The notes under the pieces: generated by a model
What the model was told of the DNA's origin: nothing
Databases searched by the model: none
Seen by the model: the letters and a program-made list of their open reading frames with translations, nothing else
Part shown: positions 9,570 to 18,556 of the stretch, in pieces
Layout: every line of letters begins with the position of its first letter
Numbering within the stretch: position 1 is the first letter of the stretch
Program-made: the position numbers and the translations under genes
Source: SABI01 sp963663665
Lineage (GTDB): Bacteria; Spirochaetota; Spirochaetia; Sphaerochaetales; Sphaerochaetaceae
Assembly: GCA_963663665.2 (NCBI GenBank)
Contig: CAXXKP010000001.1
Span: forward strand, 1,054,001 to 1,118,000
DNA length: 64,000 bases
Direction of reading: 5' to 3'

Positions 9570-9704
9570 ATGAATAATTATTTTCCACTTTTTCAGATAG
9601 CCTCTATTTGGCAAGTAGGGATGCAGTATAATTTGATAGAAATGAAATCTATCAAATTACTTATGGTAAAATACTTCAACCGAGGGTTGCACAATGAAGT
9701 CTAA
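9570..9704 (+). CDS. Small 44-aa frame, possible leader peptide
   Basis: ATG at 9570 has AGGAG at 9560-9564 (5-nt spacing), better than the site of the gene that follows, and the frame stops at 9704 after overlapping the 9694 gene by 11 nt. The product (begins MNNYFPLFQIASIW) has no recognisable domain or membrane segment. Its position between a good promoter and the 610-aa gene suggests translational coupling. It could also be a chance frame. Confidence 0.35.
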   Translation: MNNYFPLFQIASIWQVGMQYNLIEMKSIKLLMVKYFNRGLHNEV

Positions 9705-11526
9705 TTCTCAACCTTTTCCAGCAAATACAAACAATAAAACATTAACTTCATTAAGCAAAATTGCACATCGATTGCATGTACCAAGTTGGCTTTTTGATTA
9801 TAGTCTCACCTTGGTTATGGATATCCCATTATTGACCATAGATAAAGATGCCGCATCCAACTATACAGTTAGACCGGCAACCATCAATGACCTTTCTGAT
9901 TTAGCTATCTGTCGTCAGATGGATGATATTGAGAAAGGTACAGCCCTCTTCAACGAACGCCTTTATCAAGATGCTAGATGCTATTTAGTTCATGACGCTG
10001 ATAACTTCTTATTAGGCTATGCATGGGTGATGAGGACAGGGATTCTCTTTGAAGATGATGATCGCTTGCGAATTACGACGCGACCCAATGGGGCTTATAT
10101 CTTTGATACTTTCCTTCATACCAAGGCAAGGGGAAAGGGGCTTTATACAATTTTGATTGCAGGATTGCAGCAAGATATGGTCACTCAAGGGAAAACAGAG
10201 TTTCATGTGCTCGTGGACCAAGAGAATATTACAAGTATTAAAGCTCACAAAAAGTTAGGGGCAACAATTTGTGAAACGAGTAAATATACAACATTTTTAG
10301 GATTTTCCTACTATCTAGAAAAAACTGAAACTAAACATAAAAGATATTTAAGACGATATCATAGTCATCATCCTTGTGATTCTCTTGTTCTTAATCCTCT
10401 TGATCCCAATTCTTTTACGCTCTCTATCACCTCTATCGGAGAAGAATCTACCATGTTATCAGCATTGAAGCGTATTAGATCATGCGAGGATGATAACATT
10501 GAAACTTCTTCCCCGTTCAATAATGGTGAAATCGCTAGGGTTTGGTGGGAGAAAGATATTAAAGATTATGAAAAACTTTTTCTTATTGAAATTCTTGAGA
10601 AGAAAAACTCCGAGGTTGTCGCCTATGGATTTTTTAGATTATATGAAGATTCTGACCGTTTTCTGCATCCACGTAGTCTAGTTGCTTTCGATGATGTCTA
10701 TTTTATGAGCACTACGTTGCTCACACGAAAGGGCAATATCCAAGCTATCGATGTGCGTAATATTCTATCTCTGTCTAAAAATGTTCGACAAATTCAACGT
10801 ACAACTGGTGCTGATGTTGTTATATGGCATCGCCTGCCCCCTGGTGAGATTTCATCGCTTGCACGGGCAAGAACTTCTCGCTGGAATACACAATACGAGA
10901 CAGATTATCCAGTTCTTGAGGGTCTTGCTACTAAATCTCCTTTAGAGAGTGCAACAGCTAAGCATGCCCTTCGTGATTTGAACAAACAGGGGAAACGGTT
11001 ACAAAATAAATTTGAGAGTGCACCTAGAACAGTATGTGTGGAATTTGGAGCTTTAGGTAGGGAACAACAACTGGAAGCTGTGGAGAAATTCCTTAGTATA
11101 CTACAATTAAGTTGGCAACATGAGTGGATGGAGGCAAGCGAACGAGTTGATTATAAAAAATACCAAGAAAAACTTGTTGCATATACAGATGTCTGGATTA
11201 AGCAAAATAGGGTCAAATTGTATATTACTCAAGTCGCGGGAATTGATATGGGGTATCTCTATACTCTTCAAAGTGGCCGATCTTGTTGGTGCCTCATGAC
11301 AGGGTTTAACCCCGAGCTTCGAACCTACAGTCCCGGTAAAACCGTATTAATGGAAATGTTCAAACAGAGCTGGGAGAGTGGGATACGAGAGTACTACTTA
11401 GGTGGTAATGTCCTTGGCTGGAAAAGAGATTGGGTGACGAGGTGTCTGAGACTTAACACTATGGAGTTGTGGTTGAATTCAAGAAAGGCTTTAGCCCATC
11501 GCTGTAAACTTTTCTTGAGAAGATAG
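9694..11526 (+). CDS. Two-part acyltransferase: GNAT plus CelD/BcsL (FemAB-like) domain
   Basis: Protein of 610 aa. Residues about 55-205 form a GNAT N-acetyltransferase, including the acetyl-CoA loop region TKARGKGLYTILI and a beta-strand with VDQENITSIKAHKKLGA. Residues about 400-600 resemble the GNAT_6/CelD (BcsL, COG5653) group related to FemAB, ending in a GGNVLGWKRDW segment. The middle 200 residues have no clear assignment. Cytoplasmic, no signal peptide. CelD-type proteins are recurrent in polysaccharide clusters and are thought to acylate sugar intermediates; a second member lies at 37159. A role in acylating a precursor of this polysaccharide is inferred. Confidence 0.7.
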   Translation: MKSNSQPFPANTNNKTLTSLSKIAHRLHVPSWLFDYSLTLVMDIPLLTIDKDAASNYTVRPATINDLSDLAICRQMDDIEKGTALFNERLYQDARCYLVHDADNFLLGYAWVMRTGILFEDDDRLRITTRPNGAYIFDTFLHTKARGKGLYTILIAGLQQDMVTQGKTEFHVLVDQENITSIKAHKKLGATICETSKYTTFLGFSYYLEKTETKHKRYLRRYHSHHPCDSLVLNPLDPNSFTLSITSIGEESTMLSALKRIRSCEDDNIETSSPFNNGEIARVWWEKDIKDYEKLFLIEILEKKNSEVVAYGFFRLYEDSDRFLHPRSLVAFDDVYFMSTTLLTRKGNIQAIDVRNILSLSKNVRQIQRTTGADVVIWHRLPPGEISSLARARTSRWNTQYETDYPVLEGLATKSPLESATAKHALRDLNKQGKRLQNKFESAPRTVCVEFGALGREQQLEAVEKFLSILQLSWQHEWMEASERVDYKKYQEKLVAYTDVWIKQNRVKLYITQVAGIDMGYLYTLQSGRSCWCLMTGFNPELRTYSPGKTVLMEMFKQSWESGIREYYLGGNVLGWKRDWVTRCLRLNTMELWLNSRKALAHRCKLFLRR

Positions 11527-11635
11527 TGTATTCTTTATCATGAAAGCATTAATTTATTCATTTGGTTTTAGTTGTTTTTATGGTTTGTTTACCGGATACT
11601 TAAGATGAGTAGAATGCAAAAATGAGGTAATATTA

Positions 11636-12931
11636 ATGCAGGTGTTATTATTGTCAGGAGGGTCTGGAAAACGTCTTTGGCCCTTATCAAATGATGTCAG
11701 GTCTAAACAATTCTTAAAAGTTTTAAAAAACCCTTTAGGAGAAAGTGAGTCGATGGTTCAACGTGTTTATCGACAAATTCATGAAGCTGGTATAACGAGT
11801 CCTATAACCATAGCAACGAATAGCAGTCAAGAGGAAAGCCTTCTGATGCAGCTTGGTCCAGATATTAATCTTGTGTTAGAACCTGAACGTAGAGACACCT
11901 TCCCTGCTATAGCCTTAGCCTGTACCTATCTAGCACTTGAGAAGAAAGTCCCCCTTGATGAAGTCATTGTAGTCCTCCCTGTTGATGTTTATGCAGACAC
12001 CGCTTATTTCTCAACACTCCTAGAAATGGAGAGGGTTGTTAAACGAAAAGAAGCTGAAATTGTTCTCATGGGGATAACCCCTGATCATCCTTCCGAGAAA
12101 TATGGCTATATTCTCCCTGGTTCTAAGAGACGAGATAATGTTTTTTTGGTACAAGGTTTTTCAGAGAAACCCAATTCAGTTCGAGCTAGTGAACTTCTCC
12201 GTGAAGGTGCTTTCTGGAACGGTGGGGTATTTGCATTTTCGCTGGGATATGTATTGAACAACGAAGAGTTTCTTCCTCCCTGCGACCTTTATCAAGAGCG
12301 ATATGATTCTTATGGCCAATTGAAAAAAACGAGTTTTGATTATGAAGTTGTTGAACGTTGTCGATCGATAGCTATGATTCCCTATAGTGGTGCATGGAAA
12401 GATCTGGGATCTTGGAATGTGCTTACCAGTGTTTTAGAAAATAAAGTTTCTGGAAATGGTATAATTGCTGATGAGATGGGAGATACCCATATTATTAACG
12501 ATTTAGATATTCCAATTCTAGCACTTGGGACACAGAACCTAATTATCTCTGCTAACTATGATGGCATTTTAGTTGCTGACTTGGATCATTGTGGAACTCT
12601 CAAGCAACATGCTCAAGAATTGTCTAAGACTCCCCGATATGAAGAATTTTTATGGGGGTCTACCCAAGTTATCGACAAACCTACTCTTCCTAATGGAGAG
12701 GAGTGTCATATTAGGCGATTGATGATTTCTTTCAATAATCACACTAAGCCATTGGTAAATGATGAATCTCTCCTGTTATGGACAGTTCTTTCAGGAAAAG
12801 GAGAGGTGGTAATAGGTCCTGAGCGAAAAAAGATAGGCAAAGGGGATGTTCTTACAATATCCAAAGGAGTTGTGCATCAAGCTTTTGCAGAAACAGATCT
12901 TGTTATTTTGGAGGTTCCTATAACAACCTAG
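11636..12931 (+). CDS. manC: Mannose-1-phosphate guanylyltransferase
   Basis: Makes GDP-mannose from mannose-1-phosphate and GTP. Residues 1-280 are the nucleotidyltransferase with the signature GGSGKRLWPLS and SKQFLKVL at the N-terminus and the sugar-binding motif FSEKP near 183. Residues about 340-431 form a cupin-like C-terminal domain (LSGKGEVVIGPE, SKGVVHQAF). At 431 aa it is shorter than bifunctional ManC/AlgA (about 470-480 aa), and the isomerase part looks reduced, so guanylyltransferase alone is the safer call. It supplies mannose-type donors for the polysaccharide locus. Its stop TAG overlaps the stop of the convergent gene within one CTAG. Confidence 0.88.
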   Translation: MQVLLLSGGSGKRLWPLSNDVRSKQFLKVLKNPLGESESMVQRVYRQIHEAGITSPITIATNSSQEESLLMQLGPDINLVLEPERRDTFPAIALACTYLALEKKVPLDEVIVVLPVDVYADTAYFSTLLEMERVVKRKEAEIVLMGITPDHPSEKYGYILPGSKRRDNVFLVQGFSEKPNSVRASELLREGAFWNGGVFAFSLGYVLNNEEFLPPCDLYQERYDSYGQLKKTSFDYEVVERCRSIAMIPYSGAWKDLGSWNVLTSVLENKVSGNGIIADEMGDTHIINDLDIPILALGTQNLIISANYDGILVADLDHCGTLKQHAQELSKTPRYEEFLWGSTQVIDKPTLPNGEECHIRRLMISFNNHTKPLVNDESLLLWTVLSGKGEVVIGPERKKIGKGDVLTISKGVVHQAFAETDLVILEVPITT

Positions 12932-13524
12932 AAAGAGCGAATTGCCCTTACTAGAAATAATTCTTTTTTCTCAATTTTGCCTTTTACTCCTGCATTGAAA
13001 CCTTGACCCCAAGCTAGGGTTTCATCATACTCTGAAGAACTCCAGTATCCAAACCCAAGAGTTTTTAGCTCACCAAGACCTTTTCGTGCTAATTGCCAGT
13101 AGATGAAATCTAATTCATCTTGTGAGGGTAAGAACCAATCTTCATAGCCATTGATAGAGAGATCATCACAATATTTTGCAGCATATGGCCTTTGTGAATT
13201 CTCTTGGGAGCTTACTATGAGGGCAGTATTGTTTTTTCCTTCTCCAAGTGCTAAGGATGTGTTCCCCACAACAGCTTCTAAAACACTCCACTGTAAAGAG
13301 ACTTCTGTGGCTGCTGGTGCCATTTCTAAATATCTCCAACCATCACTATATTCACCTTTGTCATAAAATACTAAACCTGTGGCTGGACCAAAATCTCCAA
13401 CTTTATAACTTTTTTCAGTAGGTTGTTTGGTTTGTGGGAGGGGGGTTGAACAGGCAGAAACAAGTAGTATCAAAAGAAGAGTAACTAAAAATAGTGGAAA
13501 TTTACGAGTGAAATCTTTCATCAA
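12928..13524 (-). CDS. DUF1566 (Lcl C-terminal) domain lipoprotein
   Basis: Lipoprotein of 198 aa with lipobox LVSA-C25. The C-terminal part shows the DUF1566/Lcl hallmark order: W-YLEMAP, NGYEDWFLPSQDEL, YWSSSEYDETLAW and a terminal RAIRSF. Members are surface or envelope proteins of unknown precise role, sometimes linked to attachment. The start at 13524 has AAGGAG 8 nt upstream. It is probably co-transcribed with the GGDEF gene that ends just behind it. Confidence 0.75.
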   Translation of the reverse strand: MMKDFTRKFPLFLVTLLLILLVSACSTPLPQTKQPTEKSYKVGDFGPATGLVFYDKGEYSDGWRYLEMAPAATEVSLQWSVLEAVVGNTSLALGEGKNNTALIVSSQENSQRPYAAKYCDDLSINGYEDWFLPSQDELDFIYWQLARKGLGELKTLGFGYWSSSEYDETLAWGQGFNAGVKGKIEKKELFLVRAIRSF

Positions 13525-13533
13525 TTGATCTCC

Positions 13534-14853
13534 TTATTTTTTAGTTTCATAGTTAGTGTTGATAATATTAGAGTAGATCATGTAGCCTCCTCGCTCTCTC
13601 TCTTTCACAGCAAAAGTTGCGATTTCAGCGAGTCTGATGAGAGTATTTACCTCATCTCCATGTTCAGGATAGAGAGAAATTCCAGTGCTAGCTGTAGCAT
13701 TCAAAGTTATATCATTTATTTTAAAGGGTTCATTGAAACCTAAGCTAATTTTTTTTGCGACGGCAAGAACATCTCTTCGATTTCTAAGACCGTTGAGTAA
13801 TACGATGAATTTATCTCCTCCTAGGCGAGCTACCAAATCACTTTTTCTCACTTGTAATTTAATTCTTCCTGCTATGAGTTGAAGGATGCGATCTCCCACT
13901 TTATGAGTATATTTATCGTTTATTTCTGAAAATCTATCAACGTTGATAGTAAGTATTGCAACGATATCTTCAGTGTATCGGGCCTGAGAAATGGTCATTT
14001 TTGCTTGGTCATGAAAAAAGTTTCTATTAGGGACTCCAGTTAGGATATCTTGTGTGGCAAGGAATGAGAGTTTGTCTTCTAGTTTTTTTTGGTAGGTAAT
14101 ATTCTCAATAGCTCCATCGTAATAGATTATATTTTTGTGCTCATCGTATACTGAACGGGCACTATCTCTTATCCAAATAGTCTCACCATCATAGCATTCT
14201 ATTTCAAAGATAAGTCCATGTATAGCTTTATCTCGATTAATAATCTCTTTCCAAACATTTTGTTGGTCAGGATCTTTGAACAAGGAAAAATAATTTTCTC
14301 GACGGAGTACTTCCGTGTTTGGAGCTTTTAACATGTTGATAATTGTTTGATTAATGTCGTGAAAATTACCTTCAGTATCAATACGATACAAACCTGAAGG
14401 TACACTGTCGAAGAGCGAACTTTCTCCCATGGAACTTGCACCCATCTCATCAATATGGTGAGTAGTAATTTTTGCAGTATCCTTTGAACTCTCTATCTCT
14501 TTTAATTCTCGGATGATTGAGTTGACGGCACTTTTTGCTGAAATCACATGTAGACCATTAATCTTCATCTTCTCACAAGAAACGGAAGGTTGTTCCTTTT
14601 CACTGATTACTAATATGTATTGCAATGAGCCCACTTCGAGTAAAATCTTCACCATATTAGTGACAGTGTAAAAATCTTCCATATCATTTGAAATTATTGC
14701 AGCCTCAAACTTTTTATGTTTTACAGCCGATAATCCATCTACCATTGTAGTGACACAGGTAATTTCGGATATGTTTTCTTTTAGAAGTTCAACCAACTCA
14801 TCTTTTAACTTAGTTGGTTCAATAATGGAAATTGTATTAATTGAATCTATCAT
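13534..14853 (-). CDS. PAS-GGDEF signalling protein with degenerate GGDKF site
   Basis: Protein of 439 aa: an N-terminal receiver-like region (1-110), a PAS domain (about 143-262) and a GGDEF domain (about 270-435). The active-site loop reads GGDKF at 344-348 where active diguanylate cyclases have GG[D/E]EF; the metal-binding Glu is replaced by Lys. The I-site RxxD (RKSD) is intact five residues upstream. This suggests a c-di-GMP-binding or regulatory protein rather than a good cyclase. No EAL or HD-GYP partner is present in this window. GAGG precedes the ATG at 14853. It adjoins the polysaccharide genes and may control them. Confidence 0.82.
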   Translation of the reverse strand: MIDSINTISIIEPTKLKDELVELLKENISEITCVTTMVDGLSAVKHKKFEAAIISNDMEDFYTVTNMVKILLEVGSLQYILVISEKEQPSVSCEKMKINGLHVISAKSAVNSIIRELKEIESSKDTAKITTHHIDEMGASSMGESSLFDSVPSGLYRIDTEGNFHDINQTIINMLKAPNTEVLRRENYFSLFKDPDQQNVWKEIINRDKAIHGLIFEIECYDGETIWIRDSARSVYDEHKNIIYYDGAIENITYQKKLEDKLSFLATQDILTGVPNRNFFHDQAKMTISQARYTEDIVAILTINVDRFSEINDKYTHKVGDRILQLIAGRIKLQVRKSDLVARLGGDKFIVLLNGLRNRRDVLAVAKKISLGFNEPFKINDITLNATASTGISLYPEHGDEVNTLIRLAEIATFAVKERERGGYMIYSNIINTNYETKK

Positions 14854-14965
14854 AGTGCCTCACATAATAAAAGCTTATTTATTATCCTCTTACATACGGA
14901 TGCCTGTCAATCAAAAAGGGGGAGTGAAACTCATTGTTTAAGATTTTTCTGGAAATAATGTAGAT

Positions 14966-16258
14966 ATGGGCAATTTCATAGCGTATACTGCGTATATGAG
15001 TAGACCAAACCATATTATACATATCCCAAGACGTTTTGTTGTGTCGGAATGGGGAGGTTCCGAAACCTTCATCGCAGAGATTTCTCAACGATTAGTTGAA
15101 CGAAATCATCAGGTAAGTATTTATACTTCTAAAGCCTTATCTGGTCGAGATGAGGATGACTACAATGGTATTCCTATTCGTAGGTTTTCCTATTTCTATC
15201 CCTATTTAGGTCTCTCTACACAAGCTAAAATCCAGATGGATAAGAAAGCAGGAAATCTTTTCTCCTTTTCTCTTCTTTGGGCACTCCTTTCTAAAAGAGA
15301 TTTAGATCTTATTCATATGCATACAGGAAAGAGGATGGGAGGTATTGGACGATATTGTGCTCTAAAGCGTCATATTCCCTATATTATCTCCCTTCATGGT
15401 GGAAATATAGCTGTACCTCAAGATGAACGTGAGACATGGGTTGAACCTACCAAAGGTAAGCTAGAGTGGGGAAAGATTTTAGGCTATTGGGTTGGATCGA
15501 GAAAGGTTCTTGAAGATGCAGATGCAATCATTTGTGTCGGAAAAGATGAATATGAGGCGATGATTAAGAGCTACCCTAACAAGTATATAGAGTATTTACC
15601 TAATGGGGTAGATATTAAGAGATTCTCTCATGGTGATGGCAAATCGTTTCGAACTGCCCATGGTATCCCAGCAGATAGATTTGTTTGTCTCACGATGGCT
15701 AGGCTGGATGTGCAGAAAAATCAATTAGGATTGATTCAACAGCTTCCTCTTCTTTTAGAACAAAACCCTAAAATACATTTACTCTGTATTGGTCCAGTAA
15801 CAAGCAAAAATTATGCTGATTCACTAAAGAATGAGGCAATACGCCTAGGTGTTGGTGATCACCTTACCATTATTGGGGGTCTTCCTTATATGGACCAAAG
15901 TTTAGTTGATGCCTATTATGCTGCTTCTTGTTTCGTCTTACCCTCACTTCACGAACCCTTTGGAATGGTGGTTTTAGAAGCTTGGGCAAGCGGTCTTCCT
16001 GTTGCTGTTTCAGATCGAGGGGGATTATCTGCCTTGGTTGAAGAGGATAAAACCGGCCTGTTTTTCGATCCATCAGCCCCAGGAACAGATTCAAAAAGTA
16101 TTGCATCAGTTCTAGGTCGTTTGTCGATGGATATTCCCTTACAAAAAGCATTAGGAAAAGCTGGGCAAAAGTTAGCGAGGGATTCCTATAGTTGGGATAT
16201 CATCACTACGCGACTTATGGATATATATCAGAGGGTTTATGAAAATTCTATTCATTAA
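14966..16258 (+). CDS. GT4-family glycosyltransferase
   Basis: GT-B fold glycosyltransferase of 430 aa. The N-terminal acceptor domain has the glycine-rich loop SEWGGSETF; the C-terminal domain has ARLDVQKNQ and the donor-binding E-x7-E motif in EPFGMVVLE. Neither candidate start (14966, or ATG at 14996 giving MSRPNHIIH) has a good ribosome binding site; homologues would decide. It is the first of a tightly packed plus-strand run up to 21981, overlapping the next gene by 20 nt. The sugar and linkage cannot be read from sequence. Confidence 0.85.
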   Translation: MGNFIAYTAYMSRPNHIIHIPRRFVVSEWGGSETFIAEISQRLVERNHQVSIYTSKALSGRDEDDYNGIPIRRFSYFYPYLGLSTQAKIQMDKKAGNLFSFSLLWALLSKRDLDLIHMHTGKRMGGIGRYCALKRHIPYIISLHGGNIAVPQDERETWVEPTKGKLEWGKILGYWVGSRKVLEDADAIICVGKDEYEAMIKSYPNKYIEYLPNGVDIKRFSHGDGKSFRTAHGIPADRFVCLTMARLDVQKNQLGLIQQLPLLLEQNPKIHLLCIGPVTSKNYADSLKNEAIRLGVGDHLTIIGGLPYMDQSLVDAYYAASCFVLPSLHEPFGMVVLEAWASGLPVAVSDRGGLSALVEEDKTGLFFDPSAPGTDSKSIASVLGRLSMDIPLQKALGKAGQKLARDSYSWDIITTRLMDIYQRVYENSIH

Positions 16259-17390
16259 TACTACTGGTGGATATTTTGGTGGAGTAGAACAAAATATTGC
16301 ACTATCTGCAAAAGGTCTCTCTTTAGCTGGGCATACTTGTTATTTTGCCTGTATAGAGAATTCAGGAATCGATCAAATCAGATTCGACGCATTATTCGCT
16401 CAAACATGGATTCTGGGTTCAACACCTCTAGCACAAATTGTCAAAATAATTCAACCAGATGTTTTTTATGTCCATAAATTTGATAAAATAGAGGATATCT
16501 TTTCAGTAAAAGGGTCTAAGCATGTCATTCGCATGATTCATGACCATGATTTATATTGTCCGAGAAGACATAAATATTATGCTTTTTCGAGGAAAATTTG
16601 TACTCGGAAGTGTGGCCTGTTCTGTTATGCAGATCTTGCATTTCTTGAACGTAGTGGAAAAGGGATTCGTTTTGTCTCAATCAGAAAGAAACTTCTTGAG
16701 ATGAAACATAATAAACAAGTTGACATCCTCTTGGTTGGCAGTACCTACATGCGAAGAGAATTAGTGAGAAATGGTTTTAACTCACAGAAAATTAGATTAC
16801 TTCCTCCTTGTGTTCAAGCCTTCCCTCAAAAGCTTCAAAATCTCCCAGATCAACCCTCGATTCTCTTTGTTGGTCAATTGATTAAAGGGAAAGGGGTTGA
16901 TGTTTTACTTAAAGCCTATGATTTATTATTGAAAAAATCGGGTTTGTCGATCCCTTTACACATCATTGGACGAGGGAATGAAGAGGCAAAATTAAAACTT
17001 TTTGTCCAAAATGCATCTTATAAATCTTTGGTCCATTTTCATGGTTGGGTGGCTCATGACGAACTTGCTCAATATTATGATAGCTCTACAGTAGTGGTAA
17101 TCCCTTCTCGTTGGCCAGAGCCTTTTGGTATGGTAGGTATTGAGGCAATGCTTAGAGAACGACCTGTTCTTGGTTCAGATGTGGGAGGAATCCCTGATTG
17201 GTTGATTCATGGTAAGAATGGACTTTTATTCCCTGCAAACGATTCAAAAGCGCTATATGAGGCAATGAATTCTCTAGTTACCGACCTAGAACGAGCAAAA
17301 AATATGGGGATTAATGGTAAATTAATGGCTGAAGACTTGTTTTCCTATGAAAACTATATTCATAATCTAGACCAGCTATTGGAGAAATAA
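16239..17390 (+). CDS. GT4-family glycosyltransferase
   Basis: GT-B glycosyltransferase of 383 aa. The N-terminus INTTGGYFGGVEQNIALSA carries the acceptor-side glycine loop; the C-terminal domain contains FVGQLIKGKGVDVLLKA and E-x7-E in EPFGMVGIE, followed by SDVGGIPDWL. A Cys-rich stretch near residues 105-128 (CPRRHKYYAFSRKICTRKCG) looks like a small metal or disulfide knuckle and occurs in some GT4 enzymes. It overlaps the previous gene and lies 2 nt before the next. Confidence 0.85.
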   Translation: MKILFINTTGGYFGGVEQNIALSAKGLSLAGHTCYFACIENSGIDQIRFDALFAQTWILGSTPLAQIVKIIQPDVFYVHKFDKIEDIFSVKGSKHVIRMIHDHDLYCPRRHKYYAFSRKICTRKCGLFCYADLAFLERSGKGIRFVSIRKKLLEMKHNKQVDILLVGSTYMRRELVRNGFNSQKIRLLPPCVQAFPQKLQNLPDQPSILFVGQLIKGKGVDVLLKAYDLLLKKSGLSIPLHIIGRGNEEAKLKLFVQNASYKSLVHFHGWVAHDELAQYYDSSTVVVIPSRWPEPFGMVGIEAMLRERPVLGSDVGGIPDWLIHGKNGLLFPANDSKALYEAMNSLVTDLERAKNMGINGKLMAEDLFSYENYIHNLDQLLEK

Positions 17391-17392
17391 GT

Positions 17393-18556
17393 ATGATAAA
17401 AATTGGTTGTCCTAGTTTTGGCACAGATTGTGGTCGTTCTGGAATTGGTATTTACTTTCGTGAGTTATTAGATTATTTCGATGATGATAAACTTGTCAAA
17501 GAGTTTTCTTTTGAACTTATAGGTTCCCAAGCAGATCGAGACTACTATTTGAAAGGGAAAAAGAATATTCTTTGGCATCAAGTCGAAGGTGTCGATAATT
17601 CTCCAATGCAAAACTTTTTTTGGAACCAATTTTCTCTACCAAAACTTTGTAAAAAGAGAGGGTATGACCTACTGTTTCTTCCAGCGGCAAACCGGAGACT
17701 CTGTGGGAAAGTTTCATGTCCCACTGTTGGTACAGTACATGATTTAGCCACTCTACATTTAAAGAATAAATATGATTTTTCTCATGCAATCTTCAATCGA
17801 AAGGTATTACCTTATTTAATCAAGAAGTTGGACCATATTATAACCGTGAGTCAGTTTTCTAAAGAAGATATTGTTCATTTTGCACATGTAAGTGCCTCTA
17901 AAGTAACGGTTATTTATCTAGGTGCTGATACAGTAAAATTCTCACCACCCAAAGATGTAACAGTTATTTCCTCATGGATGAAAGAAAAATATGGAGTTGC
18001 AGGTCCCTATCTTCTCTACATCTCCAGATTAGAACATCCAGGGAAGAATCATGTAAATCTGATCAAGGCTTTTGAACTTTTTAGAGAACAAACAGATAAA
18101 GAGTATTATTTGGTGTTACCTGGACCCGACAAGGAGCGCGCTGAAGAGATTCATGCTGTGGCAGACTCTTCCAAATATGCATCCTCGATAAAATTTTTAG
18201 GTTTCGTTGATGACCAAGATATCGCAGATCTCTATAGAGGTGCGGCATTGTTTGTTCTTCCCTCCTTCTTCGAAGGTTTTGGGCTTCCTGTTCTTGAAGC
18301 TATGGCCTGCAAAGTTCCTGTAATAACCAGCAATGCAGCCTCGCTTCCTGAAGTAAGTGGTTCTTTTACTCCCCACTTTGATCCTAAAGACCCAATAGCA
18401 ATGAAAGATGCGATTGTTCAAGTATTAGAAGACGATTCTAAAAGGGAGCTAATTGCTGAAAAAGGCTTTGTATGGGCTCAAAATTTCACTTGGGAAAAGA
18501 CTGTTGAGAAAACCTTAGATATTTTTAGAAAGATTGACAAAGAAGAGGCTAAGTAA
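17393..18556 (+). CDS. GT4-family glycosyltransferase (mannosyltransferase type)
   Basis: GT-B enzyme of 387 aa, with SGIGIYFRELL at the N-terminus, HDLATLH and ITVSQFSKEDI in the centre, and YISRLEHPGKNHVNLIKAF plus the E-x7-E motif EGFGLPVLE in the C-terminal domain. The overall pattern is that of GT4 mannosyl- or rhamnosyltransferases from polysaccharide clusters, fitting GDP-mannose supply by ManC nearby. Its stop overlaps the next start (TAATG). Confidence 0.85.
   Translation: MIKIGCPSFGTDCGRSGIGIYFRELLDYFDDDKLVKEFSFELIGSQADRDYYLKGKKNILWHQVEGVDNSPMQNFFWNQFSLPKLCKKRGYDLLFLPAANRRLCGKVSCPTVGTVHDLATLHLKNKYDFSHAIFNRKVLPYLIKKLDHIITVSQFSKEDIVHFAHVSASKVTVIYLGADTVKFSPPKDVTVISSWMKEKYGVAGPYLLYISRLEHPGKNHVNLIKAFELFREQTDKEYYLVLPGPDKERAEEIHAVADSSKYASSIKFLGFVDDQDIADLYRGAALFVLPSFFEGFGLPVLEAMACKVPVITSNAASLPEVSGSFTPHFDPKDPIAMKDAIVQVLEDDSKRELIAEKGFVWAQNFTWEKTVEKTLDIFRKIDKEEAK

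Noticed and set aside
11636..12931. Bifunctional phosphomannose isomerase/guanylyltransferase
   Set aside because: The C-terminal domain is short and lacks a clear isomerase metal motif; only the guanylyltransferase part is well supported.
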